Assembly: GCF_946221155.1 (NCBI RefSeq)
Contig: NZ_CAMIAN010000040.1
Location: 1-17,206, forward strand
Length of the DNA stretch: 17,206 nucleotides
DNA from: an uncultured Corynebacterium sp.
Lineage (GTDB): Bacteria > Actinomycetota > Actinomycetes > Mycobacteriales > Mycobacteriaceae
Reading direction: 5' to 3'
The notes below the pieces were generated by a model. It was not told the origin of the DNA. It made no database searches and saw nothing but the letters and a program-made list of their open reading frames with translations. Positions 1 through 7,239 of the stretch are shown here, piece by piece; the stretch's first letter is position 1, and each line of letters starts with the position of its first letter. A program made the position numbers and the translations under genes.

Positions 1-60
1 GGCCCTACCCCGCCCCTCGCTATTGGGAACCGATTCCGGCAAGCATGCGACTAATGAACC

Positions 61-1464
61 ATGTCTCGCAGAATTATTCGCAGGGTCCACACCCTCGCTG
101 GACTCTTCATCGCACCCCTCATACTCGTCGCCGCGTTCTCCGGCTTCTTCTACGCCCTGGCGCCCACCATCGAAACATGGGTCTACGGGTCTGAGTTGAC
201 AGCCACCTCCAGCAGCCCGGCACAGCCGGTAGCCAAGCAAATCGATGCCGCCAAGCGCATCCACCCCGACCTTGACGTCGAAAAGGTGCAGATCCCCGAC
301 GAAGAAGGCAAGACCACTCGAGTGCTCTTCACCGACCCGTCACTGCCATCGGAAAGCTACAGCCGAGCAGTTTTCGTCGATCCGGGTGATCTGCACATCA
401 CCGGAGAGCTAACCCAGTACGGTAGCGCCGCCTCGCTTCCATTCCGCGCCTGGCTATCCGAAGGCCACCGCAACCTATGGCTGGGTGAGCCCGGCCGCAT
501 CTACTCCGAGACCGCCGCCACGTGGCTAGGCCCCATGGCCGTCACCGGCGTGGCCATGTGGTGGTTCATGCGCAAGCAGAAAAACCAGCGCAAGCCCAAG
601 AAGAAGTCCCGCCGCCAGGCCATGCAGCGCCACACTCTCATAGGGCTGATAGCCGCACCGGGGCTGATCTTCCTGTGCGTCTCCGGCCTGACCTGGTCCC
701 ACTTCGCAGGTGACAACATCGCAGCTGTCCGCGAAGAACTGAACTGGATGGCTCCCGAACCGAACACGAGCATCACCGGCGAACAGTCTGCACAAAACGG
801 TGGCTCTGGTCACGCGGGCCACGGCGAGCACGCAGGACATGCGGGTCACGCGGGGCACGTCGGAACTGCAGAAATTGAAATGGCACAGGCCGACACGGCC
901 CTGCAGGTTGGCCGGAACGAAGGACTCACGGGCACGCTGCAGCTGGCTCCCCCGAGCGCGCCCGGCCAGGCCTGGACCGTCAGCGAACCCCGCCAGGCGT
1001 ACAAGATGCACAACGATGCGATCACCGTAAACGGTGAAAACGGCGAAGTTATCGACCGTCTGCCGTTTAGCTCCTGGCCCATCGCAGCCCAGCTGACCAG
1101 CTGGATCATCCAGCTACACATGGGAACCCTGTTCGGGCTGGTCAGCCAGATCGCACTGGCGTTGCTCGCTCTGGGCATCGGCGCGCTCGTGGTCTACGGA
1201 TACATCATGTGGTGGCGCAGGCGCGGCGGCAAGAACAACGGCTCCCGCGTGGACCTCCGGGAACTCAACTGGAAGCACTGGACAGCGCTGGTGATACTCC
1301 TCGGCGGATACAGCGTGATCGCTCCCCTATTCGCTGTTAGTGGCGCCGTCCTGTTCGCCATCGCCCTAGCCCTCGACGTGCGCGGCGGAAACAAGGCCGA
1401 CAGGCCCAACGCGGAGGCTCAGGGCACGAAAGCCATTAAGGAATATTCACATACTCCGATATAA
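61..1464 (+). CDS. PepSY-associated transmembrane domain protein with His-rich loop
   Basis: Predicted integral membrane protein of 467 aa in the PepSY_TM family, whose members are linked to metal/iron uptake or membrane redox; the exact role here is not known. Visible features are a first helix at about residues 11-34 with the family pattern H-x3-G-x4-P (H10, G14, P19), further helices near 153-170, 192-212, 344-384 and 406-438, and a large loop between about 213 and 340 that should lie outside the cell. That loop holds six histidines spaced every three residues (H251, H254, H257, H260, H263, H266), a likely metal-binding stretch. The ATG at 61 is chosen because tandem in-frame stops TAA-TGA lie just before it (52-57) and the protein starts as family members do. 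No Shine-Dalgarno is seen, so a leaderless start is possible. The gene ends 8 nt before the ABC importer, but that has its own likely promoter, so functional linkage is uncertain. Confidence 0.85.
   Translation: MSRRIIRRVHTLAGLFIAPLILVAAFSGFFYALAPTIETWVYGSELTATSSSPAQPVAKQIDAAKRIHPDLDVEKVQIPDEEGKTTRVLFTDPSLPSESYSRAVFVDPGDLHITGELTQYGSAASLPFRAWLSEGHRNLWLGEPGRIYSETAATWLGPMAVTGVAMWWFMRKQKNQRKPKKKSRRQAMQRHTLIGLIAAPGLIFLCVSGLTWSHFAGDNIAAVREELNWMAPEPNTSITGEQSAQNGGSGHAGHGEHAGHAGHAGHVGTAEIEMAQADTALQVGRNEGLTGTLQLAPPSAPGQAWTVSEPRQAYKMHNDAITVNGENGEVIDRLPFSSWPIAAQLTSWIIQLHMGTLFGLVSQIALALLALGIGALVVYGYIMWWRRRGGKNNGSRVDLRELNWKHWTALVILLGGYSVIAPLFAVSGAVLFAIALALDVRGGNKADRPNAEAQGTKAIKEYSHTPI
808..861 (+). repeat. 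9-bp in-frame tandem repeat encoding His-Ala-Gly units
   Basis: Degenerate 9-bp units of the type GGTCACGCG encode repeated His-x-Gly tripeptides within the PepSY protein (residues 250-267). The units differ at synonymous positions, so the protein pattern looks selected rather than a fresh slippage product. Copy number probably varies between strains (inference). Confidence 0.7.
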
Positions 1465-1465
1465 T
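1460..1465 (+). promoter_or_regulatory. -10 hexamer TATAAT for a leaderless ABC importer transcript
   Basis: A perfect TATAAT lies 7 nt before the ATG at 1473, with no Shine-Dalgarno between them. A weak -35 candidate TTAAGG lies at 1436-1441 with an 18-nt spacer. The hexamer contains the TAA stop of the upstream PepSY gene. This spacing fits a transcript starting at or next to the ATG, as is common in actinobacteria. The transcription start itself is inferred. Confidence 0.65.
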
Positions 1466-1472
1466 CCACGGT

Positions 1473-2429
1473 ATGAAACATAGCCACCCACGCTCTCTGG
1501 CCCGTACCGTGGCCAAGGGCACCCTTGCGATCCTGCTTTCAGCATCGCTGGCGGGGTGTGTGACCAACGAAGAACTCGGCAATCCGGAAGGCTGGGAGGA
1601 AATCCTCCCGGCGAAGAACCCGCAGCTCGCCGCCCTAGTGCCCCCGGACGTCCAGGCCAAGGGAAAAATCACCGTCGGCACCAACCCGCCCTACGCGCCC
1701 AACGAGTTTAAAGACTCCGACGGAAAAATCATCGGCTTCGAAATGGACCTCATACGCGCCGCCGGCGCCATGATGGGCCTCGACGTCGAAGTCAACCAAA
1801 TGGACTTCAACCTCATCCTGCCGGCCATCAGCGCCGGATCAGTCGACGTCGGAGCCAGCGCCTTCACCGACACTGAAGACCGGCAGACGAGCTACGACTT
1901 CGTCGACTTCTACAGCGCCGGCATCTCCTGGGCCACCCAGCCCGGCAACGAGGACAACATCGACCCCGACAACGCCTGCGGCCTAAAGGTCGCCGTGCAG
2001 AAGGGCACCTACTCCGACACGGACGAAGTGCAGGGGCGCTCCGATGAATGCGAAGCCCAGGGCAAAAAGCCGATTGAGAAGTTGGTCTACGAAAAGGCCG
2101 ACGCCGCTGCCACCGCGACCATTCTGAAGAAGGCGGACGCCTACAGCTCCGACTCGCCAGTGATCGACTTCGCCATCGCCCGCTCTGACGGCAAATTGGT
2201 GCGGGTTGGCGAACCTTTCGATACCGCCCCGTTCGGTATGGGCGTCAAAAAGAACAACCCGCTTGGAAAAGCACTGGCCGCAACGATGCAGACCATGATG
2301 AACGACGGCACCTACGAGGCCATCCTCAAACAATGGGAACTCGAAGACGGAGGGCTAGACGCGGTGACGTTCAACCTCAAGCCCTACCGACTGCCGCACA
2401 CGCTCGAACCGAAAGAAGGCACCAAGTGA
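1473..2429 (+). CDS. Amino-acid ABC transporter substrate-binding lipoprotein (SBP family 3)
   Basis: Extracytoplasmic receptor of a polar amino-acid importer, 318 aa. A positively charged N-terminus and hydrophobic stretch end in a lipobox LAGC (residues 26-29), so Cys29 should be lipidated by Lgt and hold the protein on the membrane. The mature part shows the family 3 pattern: a start strand around KITVGTNPPYAP (65-76), GFEMDLI (88-94), and a region with Arg137 at the position that usually contacts the substrate carboxylate. Cys169 and Cys193 could form a disulfide. The downstream permease GTG overlaps its stop (GTGA), and the ATPase follows, so the three genes form one operon. The ligand cannot be told from sequence; glutamine, glutamate or another amino acid is possible. 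The start is supported by the TATAAT 7 nt upstream and by the signal peptide beginning there. Confidence 0.9.
   Translation: MKHSHPRSLARTVAKGTLAILLSASLAGCVTNEELGNPEGWEEILPAKNPQLAALVPPDVQAKGKITVGTNPPYAPNEFKDSDGKIIGFEMDLIRAAGAMMGLDVEVNQMDFNLILPAISAGSVDVGASAFTDTEDRQTSYDFVDFYSAGISWATQPGNEDNIDPDNACGLKVAVQKGTYSDTDEVQGRSDECEAQGKKPIEKLVYEKADAAATATILKKADAYSSDSPVIDFAIARSDGKLVRVGEPFDTAPFGMGVKKNNPLGKALAATMQTMMNDGTYEAILKQWELEDGGLDAVTFNLKPYRLPHTLEPKEGTK
2412..2419 (+). promoter_or_regulatory. Ribosome binding site AAAGAAGG that sets the permease start
   Basis: The purine-rich AAAGAAGG lies 6 nt before the GTG at 2426, inside the 3' end of the receptor gene. It supports the GTG at 2426 rather than any start further upstream in the same frame, where the reading frame merely overlaps the receptor gene. 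Confidence 0.6.
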
Positions 2430-3373
2430 GCAACCAAAACGCCTCCTCCGCAACGCAGCGTAGGCGCCCAACGGAAAACAAGGCGATCCCGCTACGCCAC
2501 CCCGGCCGCTGGATCGCGGCGGTAATCCTCGCAGCACTCGTGGTGTGGTTCATCATCTCCGCAGCCCGGAACGACGCCTACCACTGGGACACCTACTTCC
2601 AGTACCTGCTGGATACCCGCATCGTAAAGGCGGCGATGCACACCATCGCGCTGACGATCCTGGCGATGATCATCGGCGTGGTCATCGGTGCGATCGTCGC
2701 GGTTCTGCGCATGTCGCCGAACCCCGTGCTGCAGGGTGTGGCGTGGCTGTTCCTGTGGGTCTTCCGCGGCACGCCCGTGTACGTTCAGCTGGTGTTCTGG
2801 GGCCTGCTGAGCTCCCTGTACCAGTCCGTGAGCGTGGGCTTCGCCGAGATCAACCTGGAGCAAGTACTGCAGAATGCATTCATCCTGGCCGTGCTGGGCC
2901 TCGGCCTGAACGAGGCCGCCTACATGGCAGAAATCGTCCGTGCTGGCATCCAGGCCGTTCCCGAAGGACAGTCCGAAGCTTCGAAGGCACTGGGCATGAC
3001 CTGGGGACAGAACATGCGCCGGACCGTGATGCCGCAGGCCATGCGCATCATCATCCCGCCGACGGGCAACGAGTTCATCTCGCTGCTGAAGACCACCTCG
3101 CTGGTCATTGCCGTGCCGTACGCCGCCGAGCTCTACGGCCGCGCCACCGACATTTCGAACTCGCTGTTCCAGCCCGTCCCGCTGCTGCTCGTCGCCGCTA
3201 CTTGGTACCTGGTGATCACCAGCATTCTGATGGTTGCGCAGTTCTACGTTGAGCGTTACTTCTCTCGCGGATCGTCGCGCCAACTCACGCAGCGCCAACT
3301 CGCCGCTCTTGCTGACGCCGAAGGCGTGCCCCCGCGCAATATCACCGTCGGGCCGAACGAAAAGAAGGACTAG
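2426..3373 (+). CDS. Amino-acid ABC transporter permease (HisM/GlnP type)
   Basis: Membrane component of the importer, 315 aa from the GTG at 2426. Hydrophobic segments are seen at about 28-46 (an extra N-terminal helix), 72-95, 101-132, 148-170, 217-235 and 250-275. The cytoplasmic EAA loop that docks on the ATPase is clear: EASKALG at 184-190, continuing to a conserved MPQA near 202-205. The frame is open further upstream, but that part would overlap the receptor gene by about 100 nt and is Arg-rich and unlike the family. The GTGA overlap with the receptor stop and the RBS AAAGAAGG decide the start. The stop TAG is followed at once by an in-frame TAA. Only one permease gene is present, so it probably acts as a homodimer (inference). 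Confidence 0.9.
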   Translation: MSNQNASSATQRRRPTENKAIPLRHPGRWIAAVILAALVVWFIISAARNDAYHWDTYFQYLLDTRIVKAAMHTIALTILAMIIGVVIGAIVAVLRMSPNPVLQGVAWLFLWVFRGTPVYVQLVFWGLLSSLYQSVSVGFAEINLEQVLQNAFILAVLGLGLNEAAYMAEIVRAGIQAVPEGQSEASKALGMTWGQNMRRTVMPQAMRIIIPPTGNEFISLLKTTSLVIAVPYAAELYGRATDISNSLFQPVPLLLVAATWYLVITSILMVAQFYVERYFSRGSSRQLTQRQLAALADAEGVPPRNITVGPNEKKD

Positions 3374-3381
3374 TAACCACC

Positions 3382-4155
3382 ATGTCTGAAACCAACGCAC
3401 CGATGATTGCCATCAAGAACGTGTGGAAGCGCTACGGCCGACTCGACGTTCTGAAAGGCATCGACCTGGAAGTCCCCCGCGGCGGCGTAACCTGCCTCAT
3501 CGGTCCCTCCGGCTCTGGCAAGTCCACCCTGCTGCGCTGCGTAAACCACCTGGAAAAGGTCACCTCCGGACGGATCGAAGTGGACGGCGAGCTGATCGGC
3601 TACCGCGAGAAGAACGGAAACCTCTACGAGCTGACGCCGAAGCAGGCAGCGGCGCAGCGCGTGGACATTGGAATGGTGTTCCAGCATTTCAACCTGTTCA
3701 CCCACCGCACCGTGCTGGAGAACATCATCGAGGCACCTGTGCAGGTGCGCGGCGAAAACAAGGACGACGCAATCGAGCACGCCCGCAAACTGCTGGACCA
3801 GGTGGGGCTCGCCCACAAGGCCGACGCCTACCCCGTGCAGCTCTCCGGCGGACAGCAGCAACGCGTGGCCATCGCCCGCGCACTGGCGATGCGGCCGAAG
3901 CTGATGCTCTTCGACGAGCCGACCTCCGCGCTGGACCCCGAGCTGGTCGGCGAAGTGCTGAACGTGATGCGACACCTGGCCGACGACGGCATGACGATGC
4001 TGGTCGTGACCCACGAAATGGGATTCGCTCGCGAAGTCGCCGACGAGGTTGCCTTCATGGACGGCGGCGTGATTGTGGAGCATGGCCCGTCGGCAGAAGT
4101 CATTGGAAATCCGCAGCACGAACGCACCCAAGAGTTCCTATCGAGCCTGCTCTAA
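3382..4155 (+). CDS. Amino-acid ABC transporter ATP-binding protein (GlnQ/HisP type)
   Basis: Cytoplasmic ATPase that powers the importer, 257 aa, full length for the family. All nucleotide-binding motifs are intact: Walker A GPSGSGKST (41-49), Q-loop Gln101 in VFQHFNLF, signature LSGGQQQR (154-161), Walker B LMLFDEP (174-180), D-loop SALD (182-185) and switch His211 in VVTHEM. The insert around residues 74-93 resembles that of HisP-like proteins. The ATG lies 8 nt after the permease stop, with a distant AAGGA 12 nt upstream as a weak RBS. It is the last gene of the importer operon. No clear terminator hairpin follows before the HNH gene. Confidence 0.93.
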   Translation: MSETNAPMIAIKNVWKRYGRLDVLKGIDLEVPRGGVTCLIGPSGSGKSTLLRCVNHLEKVTSGRIEVDGELIGYREKNGNLYELTPKQAAAQRVDIGMVFQHFNLFTHRTVLENIIEAPVQVRGENKDDAIEHARKLLDQVGLAHKADAYPVQLSGGQQQRVAIARALAMRPKLMLFDEPTSALDPELVGEVLNVMRHLADDGMTMLVVTHEMGFAREVADEVAFMDGGVIVEHGPSAEVIGNPQHERTQEFLSSLL

Positions 4156-4248
4156 GGGTGAAAATGAGGGGGGCGTCACTAAGAAGGGCGAGGGGTTGTC
4201 CGGGGCCGTATGTAAGGTAAGCGGCGCTCGGACAAGAAGGGGGCAAAA
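4156..4248. other. 93-nt intergenic region between importer ATPase and HNH gene
   Basis: The gap is G-rich on the + strand. I see no strong inverted repeat followed by a T run and no convincing -35/-10 pair. A good ribosome binding site AAGAAGGGGG (4234-4243) sits 5 nt before the HNH ATG and fixes that start. Confidence 0.5.
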
Positions 4249-5370
4249 ATGGATGCCGACGAGATGCGGCGGATGTGCAACAGGGTCGACGCGGCGTATG
4301 CGTACAGCGTGATCGATGACCCGACCGTGGCGCGGATACAAGCGCTGCGGAAGGCGGGGACGGCGGATGCGATAGTGTTCTCGCACGCGGCGCAGATACT
4401 CGCAGTGATGAACATGCTCGGGCTGGCGGCGCTGAAAGCCGGGGTGATCGGCGTGCGGCACCTCGAGCAAGTGTGGCGGGTGCGCAACGCCTACGCGGCA
4501 CAGCTGACGGAGCCCGACGAGGCGGGGCAGGCGATCATGGACATGGAACAGTTCAACCGCTACCTGGAAAAACACGCTGTGGACTGCATCAGCGCACGCG
4601 AGGAAGGGCCGACGGCGAAGGAACTCGGGGAATACCTGTGCGAAGTGATCGCGCGGGACTTCCCCACCCCATTTGCCGAAGGCGAGAAGGCGGCGGCGGA
4701 GGAACGGTCCGCGACCAAGGGATCCGTGACGACGCTGGGCGGGACCGCCGAGCTTTCCCGGTGGACGCTGAACATGCCGAAAGACCAATCGCAGCGCATG
4801 TGGGAAGCGGTGACAAAGAAGGCGAAGGTGCTGGCCGGGGAGCTAGACTGCGACCTCGCACAAGCACGAATGGACGTGATCGCAGGGCTGATCAGCGGCG
4901 AGGAAACGAACACGGTAGTGCACGTGCACGTCTTTCGATGGGAAGGCGGGCCAGGGTTCATCCCGGGAGTCGGGGCAATCAGCACCGAACAGGCCGACGT
5001 GTACGAAAGCTTCGCAACGCGCGTAGACAGCGTGACGGTGCCGCCGGCCGTGGAGCAGTACACGCCCAGCAGGGAAATGAAAGAATTCCTCGTGGGTAGG
5101 GACGGAACCTGCCGCTTCCCCGGGTGTGAACACCCCGCGCCGATGTGCGACAAAGACCACATCGTGCCGTACAACCACACGGACCCGTCGGCGGGCGGCG
5201 CGACGGATGTGCGAAACATGCAGTGCTTATGTCGCGCCCACCACAACCTGAAAACCAACGGGCAGTGGCGCGCAAGCACCAACGACGGCGGCTGGACAAT
5301 CAAGTGGGTGAACCACCACGGGGAGCAGTTCACCACCCACGCGAGAGGAGTTATACCGAAGCCACAGTGA
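4249..5370 (+). CDS. DUF222 domain protein with C-terminal HNH endonuclease motif
   Basis: A 373-aa protein of the actinobacterial DUF222-HNH type (related to the mycobacterial 13E12 repeat family). The N-terminal two thirds form the helical DUF222-like part. The C-terminus carries the HNH nuclease fold: GRDGTCRFPGC (283-293), Asp303-His304 in KDHIVPYNH, Asn323, and the final LCRAHHN (327-333). Four cysteines (288, 293, 326, 328) may bind a structural metal. The motif residues look intact, so nuclease activity is plausible, but the biological role of this family is not established. Codon use differs from its neighbours: GCG, GGG and ATA are frequent where neighbours prefer GCC and ATC. This fits recent transfer or membership of a mobile paralogous family. 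The last 20 nt overlap the convergent gene on the minus strand. Confidence 0.88.
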   Translation: MDADEMRRMCNRVDAAYAYSVIDDPTVARIQALRKAGTADAIVFSHAAQILAVMNMLGLAALKAGVIGVRHLEQVWRVRNAYAAQLTEPDEAGQAIMDMEQFNRYLEKHAVDCISAREEGPTAKELGEYLCEVIARDFPTPFAEGEKAAAEERSATKGSVTTLGGTAELSRWTLNMPKDQSQRMWEAVTKKAKVLAGELDCDLAQARMDVIAGLISGEETNTVVHVHVFRWEGGPGFIPGVGAISTEQADVYESFATRVDSVTVPPAVEQYTPSREMKEFLVGRDGTCRFPGCEHPAPMCDKDHIVPYNHTDPSAGGATDVRNMQCLCRAHHNLKTNGQWRASTNDGGWTIKWVNHHGEQFTTHARGVIPKPQ

Positions 5371-5740
5371 CGTGCCAAGGCACGCGGGGTGTGCCAGGGT
5401 CATCCTGGACCTGGCGCAGAATCGGCTCGGCGGGTTCCTTCTCGCGAACGGTGAGGAGCTCGGCGAAGTGCATGGCTAGGCCGGAGACGGAACCGATGTC
5501 GTAGCGGGAAACGTCGACGGTTAGCTTGGCGCCCGTGGCGGGATCATTGCCCTCGTCGGGGCTCTCGCCGAAAAGCTCCACCCAGGTAGTGACCAGTTCG
5601 GGGTCTGCAGCTTGCCCGGACTGGAGATTCAGCGTGCCCTCGAACGCTTCACCGAGGGCGGAGATCATGGAGCGGAAATCCTGCTCGATGGCGGCCAGCT
5701 GCTCCTGGTTAGCCAGCAGCCTGAAAATAATCTTTGGCAT
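5351..5740 (-). CDS. Unrecognised small protein, about 129 aa
   Basis: I do not recognise this protein. From the ATG at 5740 it would be 129 aa, acidic, without signal peptide or membrane segment, starting MPKIIFRLLA and ending WHVTVASV. A hydrophobic strand, a helix rich in Gln/Glu, and an FGESPDEGND-like acidic loop can be seen; no cysteine remains and no catalytic motif stands out. The frame extends upstream to a GTG at 5803 (150 aa), but that part looks like non-coding extension. The purine run AGGGGA lies almost next to the ATG, so the start is uncertain. It is divergent from the DUF4921 gene, about 100 nt away, and overlaps the HNH gene 3' end by 20 nt. Steady codon use and a protein-like composition argue that it is real. 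Confidence 0.6.
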   Translation of the reverse strand: MPKIIFRLLANQEQLAAIEQDFRSMISALGEAFEGTLNLQSGQAADPELVTTWVELFGESPDEGNDPATGAKLTVDVSRYDIGSVSGLAMHFAELLTVREKEPAEPILRQVQDDPGTPRVPWHVTVASV

Positions 5741-5838
5741 TCCCCTAGTCTGGCAGCACGCAGCAGCGAACAGCAAGCACGGCGGCACATCAGCGGAGTA
5801 CACGGCGGTGTGATCGATAAAACTGGAAACCTACTAGA
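5741..5838. promoter_or_regulatory. Divergent intergenic region between the 129-aa gene and DUF4921 gene
   Basis: About 98 nt that must carry start signals for both directions if both genes are transcribed from here. The right end is AT-richer and leads into a TAGAAT near the DUF4921 start. I see no clear palindromic operator. Confidence 0.4.
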
Positions 5839-5840
5839 AT
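5835..5840 (+). promoter_or_regulatory. Possible -10 hexamer TAGAAT for the DUF4921 gene
   Basis: TAGAAT lies exactly 7 nt before an in-frame GTG at 5848 and overlaps the ATG at 5839. If it is the -10, the mRNA would begin at or near 5848 and translation would be leaderless from that GTG, giving a protein three residues shorter. The -35 is poor, so this is tentative. Confidence 0.35.
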
Positions 5841-7206
5841 GTGTGCCGTGATTGGTTCCCATGCTTCGCACCCCGCGCCCGTACCTCCCCTGACCACCCT
5901 GCCGGACGGAACGATCAAACAGGTCAACCCGTTTTCCGGCACCGAGGTGTGGACCGTACCCGGCCGCGGCAACCGCCCCATCGCAGAGCACCGACCAGAG
6001 GTGCGCACCGTCGGCGACCGCGACTCCGCCACCGCATTCGGCCTGAACCGCAAGCTCGACACCCCGCCGGAGAAGTCCCGCCTCGTGCTCGATGAGGACG
6101 GACAGGCACACATCCTGCGCGGACTGCCCGTCAGCAAGCTGGAGGAAACCGAACCACTATTCCGCCGTGTGGCGAACCTCTTTGAGATCCTCACCTACGA
6201 CTACTGGCTCCTGAACTACGGCTACCGGATGAACCCCGCCGCCGCCAAGCACATGACCGACTACCTCGCCGAGGAAGCCGGCCAGGACCACGTCGAACAG
6301 ATCCTGCGCGCCAAGTGGTCCGCCGGAGGCACCACGCAAGAAGAACTCGACGAGCTCTTCTCCCCCGAGAATCGCATGCAGACTCTCTACGAAAAGAGCG
6401 CCGGGCTCTTCGCCGGCGGCCACGACGTGATCATCGCCCGAGACCACTACATTCCCGGCGCAGACACCACCGACCAGTTGGCCTCCAGCGGCACTCTCGG
6501 TTGGAAGAACCACCGCCACTTCATCGCCTTCACCGTCGACGGCATGGATCGCCTCTACCGCGCAAACCGCTATGTCCGCTACGTCGCCGCGTTCCAGAAC
6601 TGGCTCGCTCCGGCGGGCGCCAGCTTCGAACACCTCCACAAACAGCTCGTCGCCATCGACGAACACGGCCTGCAGAACGAACTCGAAATCGCCCAGGTCC
6701 GCGCGAACCCGAACATGTACAACGAGTGGGCCGTCGACTACGCTGCCCGCCACAACCTCGTCATCGCCGAGAACGACCACGCCATTGCGTTTGCTGGTTT
6801 TGGGCACCGCTGGCCGACCCTCGAGGTTTTCTCCAAGTCCGCTACGACGGAACCTTGGCTGATGTCTGACGCCGAACGCGATGCCGTCTCGGATCTAGTT
6901 CACGCCTGCCACGTCGCCGCCGGGCCGCACATCTCCTGCAATGAGGAGTGGCTGCACCGTCCCCTCGACGTTGACGTCCCGATGCCTTGGCGCATCGTCA
7001 TTAAGTGGCGCGTATCCACCATGGCCGGCTTCGAAGGCGGCACGAAGATTTTCATCAACACTATTTCCCCGGCGGATCTCCGGGAGCGCGTGCTCAATGC
7101 CCTGGTTAAGGCTCAGGATGAAGGCCAGCTGGCCCCGGGCATCCGCCTCGGCGACGACTGCGCCACCCGCCCCAACATGCTGAAGTACAACCCGGCCATC
7201 CGCTAA
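5839..7206 (+). CDS. DUF4921 family protein, GalT/HIT-like
   Basis: A 455-aa protein that I place in the DUF4921 family, conserved in actinobacteria without a known substrate. It resembles galactose-1-phosphate uridylyltransferases: an N-terminal PFSGTEVWTVPGRGNRP (31-47) recalls the GalT opening with its Arg-Pro, GGHDVIIARDHY (193-204) follows, and SFEHLHKQLV (262-271) contains H265-L266-H267-K268-Q269, similar to the HxHxQ active site of the HIT superfamily. By analogy His267 would be the nucleophile for a nucleotidyl transfer (inference). No signal peptide or membrane segment is seen; it is probably cytoplasmic. The start could be the ATG at 5839 or the GTG at 5848; neither has a Shine-Dalgarno. 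The M20 amidohydrolase follows 33 nt downstream and may be co-transcribed. Confidence 0.85.
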   Translation: MCAVIGSHASHPAPVPPLTTLPDGTIKQVNPFSGTEVWTVPGRGNRPIAEHRPEVRTVGDRDSATAFGLNRKLDTPPEKSRLVLDEDGQAHILRGLPVSKLEETEPLFRRVANLFEILTYDYWLLNYGYRMNPAAAKHMTDYLAEEAGQDHVEQILRAKWSAGGTTQEELDELFSPENRMQTLYEKSAGLFAGGHDVIIARDHYIPGADTTDQLASSGTLGWKNHRHFIAFTVDGMDRLYRANRYVRYVAAFQNWLAPAGASFEHLHKQLVAIDEHGLQNELEIAQVRANPNMYNEWAVDYAARHNLVIAENDHAIAFAGFGHRWPTLEVFSKSATTEPWLMSDAERDAVSDLVHACHVAAGPHISCNEEWLHRPLDVDVPMPWRIVIKWRVSTMAGFEGGTKIFINTISPADLRERVLNALVKAQDEGQLAPGIRLGDDCATRPNMLKYNPAIR

Positions 7207-7221
7207 TCCGCTAATCCGCTA
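7198..7221 (+). repeat. Three tandem copies of ATCCGCTA across the DUF4921 stop
   Basis: The 8-bp unit ATCCGCTA occurs three times without interruption. Because 8 is not a multiple of 3, the copies put stops in three different frames: TAA at 7204 (the real stop), TAA at 7212 and TAG at 7220. It probably arose by slippage of the gene end. Confidence 0.8.
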
Positions 7222-7239
7222 GAAAGGACACGTCTCGCA

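Noticed and set aside
1..54. Possible end of an upstream gene in frame with TAA-TGA at 52-57
   Set aside because: Only 17 codons are visible and nothing identifies them; could equally be intergenic.
2333..2425. Upstream extension of the permease frame
   Set aside because: Overlaps the receptor gene, Arg-rich, and the GTG at 2426 has its own ribosome binding site.
2492..3400. 302-aa open frame antisense to the permease and other long antisense frames (e.g. 12278-13366 +, 8830-9549 +)
   Set aside because: Arg/His/Gly-rich translations without family features, lying opposite well-conserved genes; typical of high-GC DNA.
4156..4248. Terminator or promoter between ATPase and HNH genes
   Set aside because: Only a 4-bp GCCG/CGGC stem and poorly spaced -35/-10 candidates.
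5399..5430. Coding end of the 129-aa protein resembles the dispersed LRQAQDD-type repeat of some bacteria
   Set aside because: Only one divergent copy in the window; similarity is too weak to call a repeat family.
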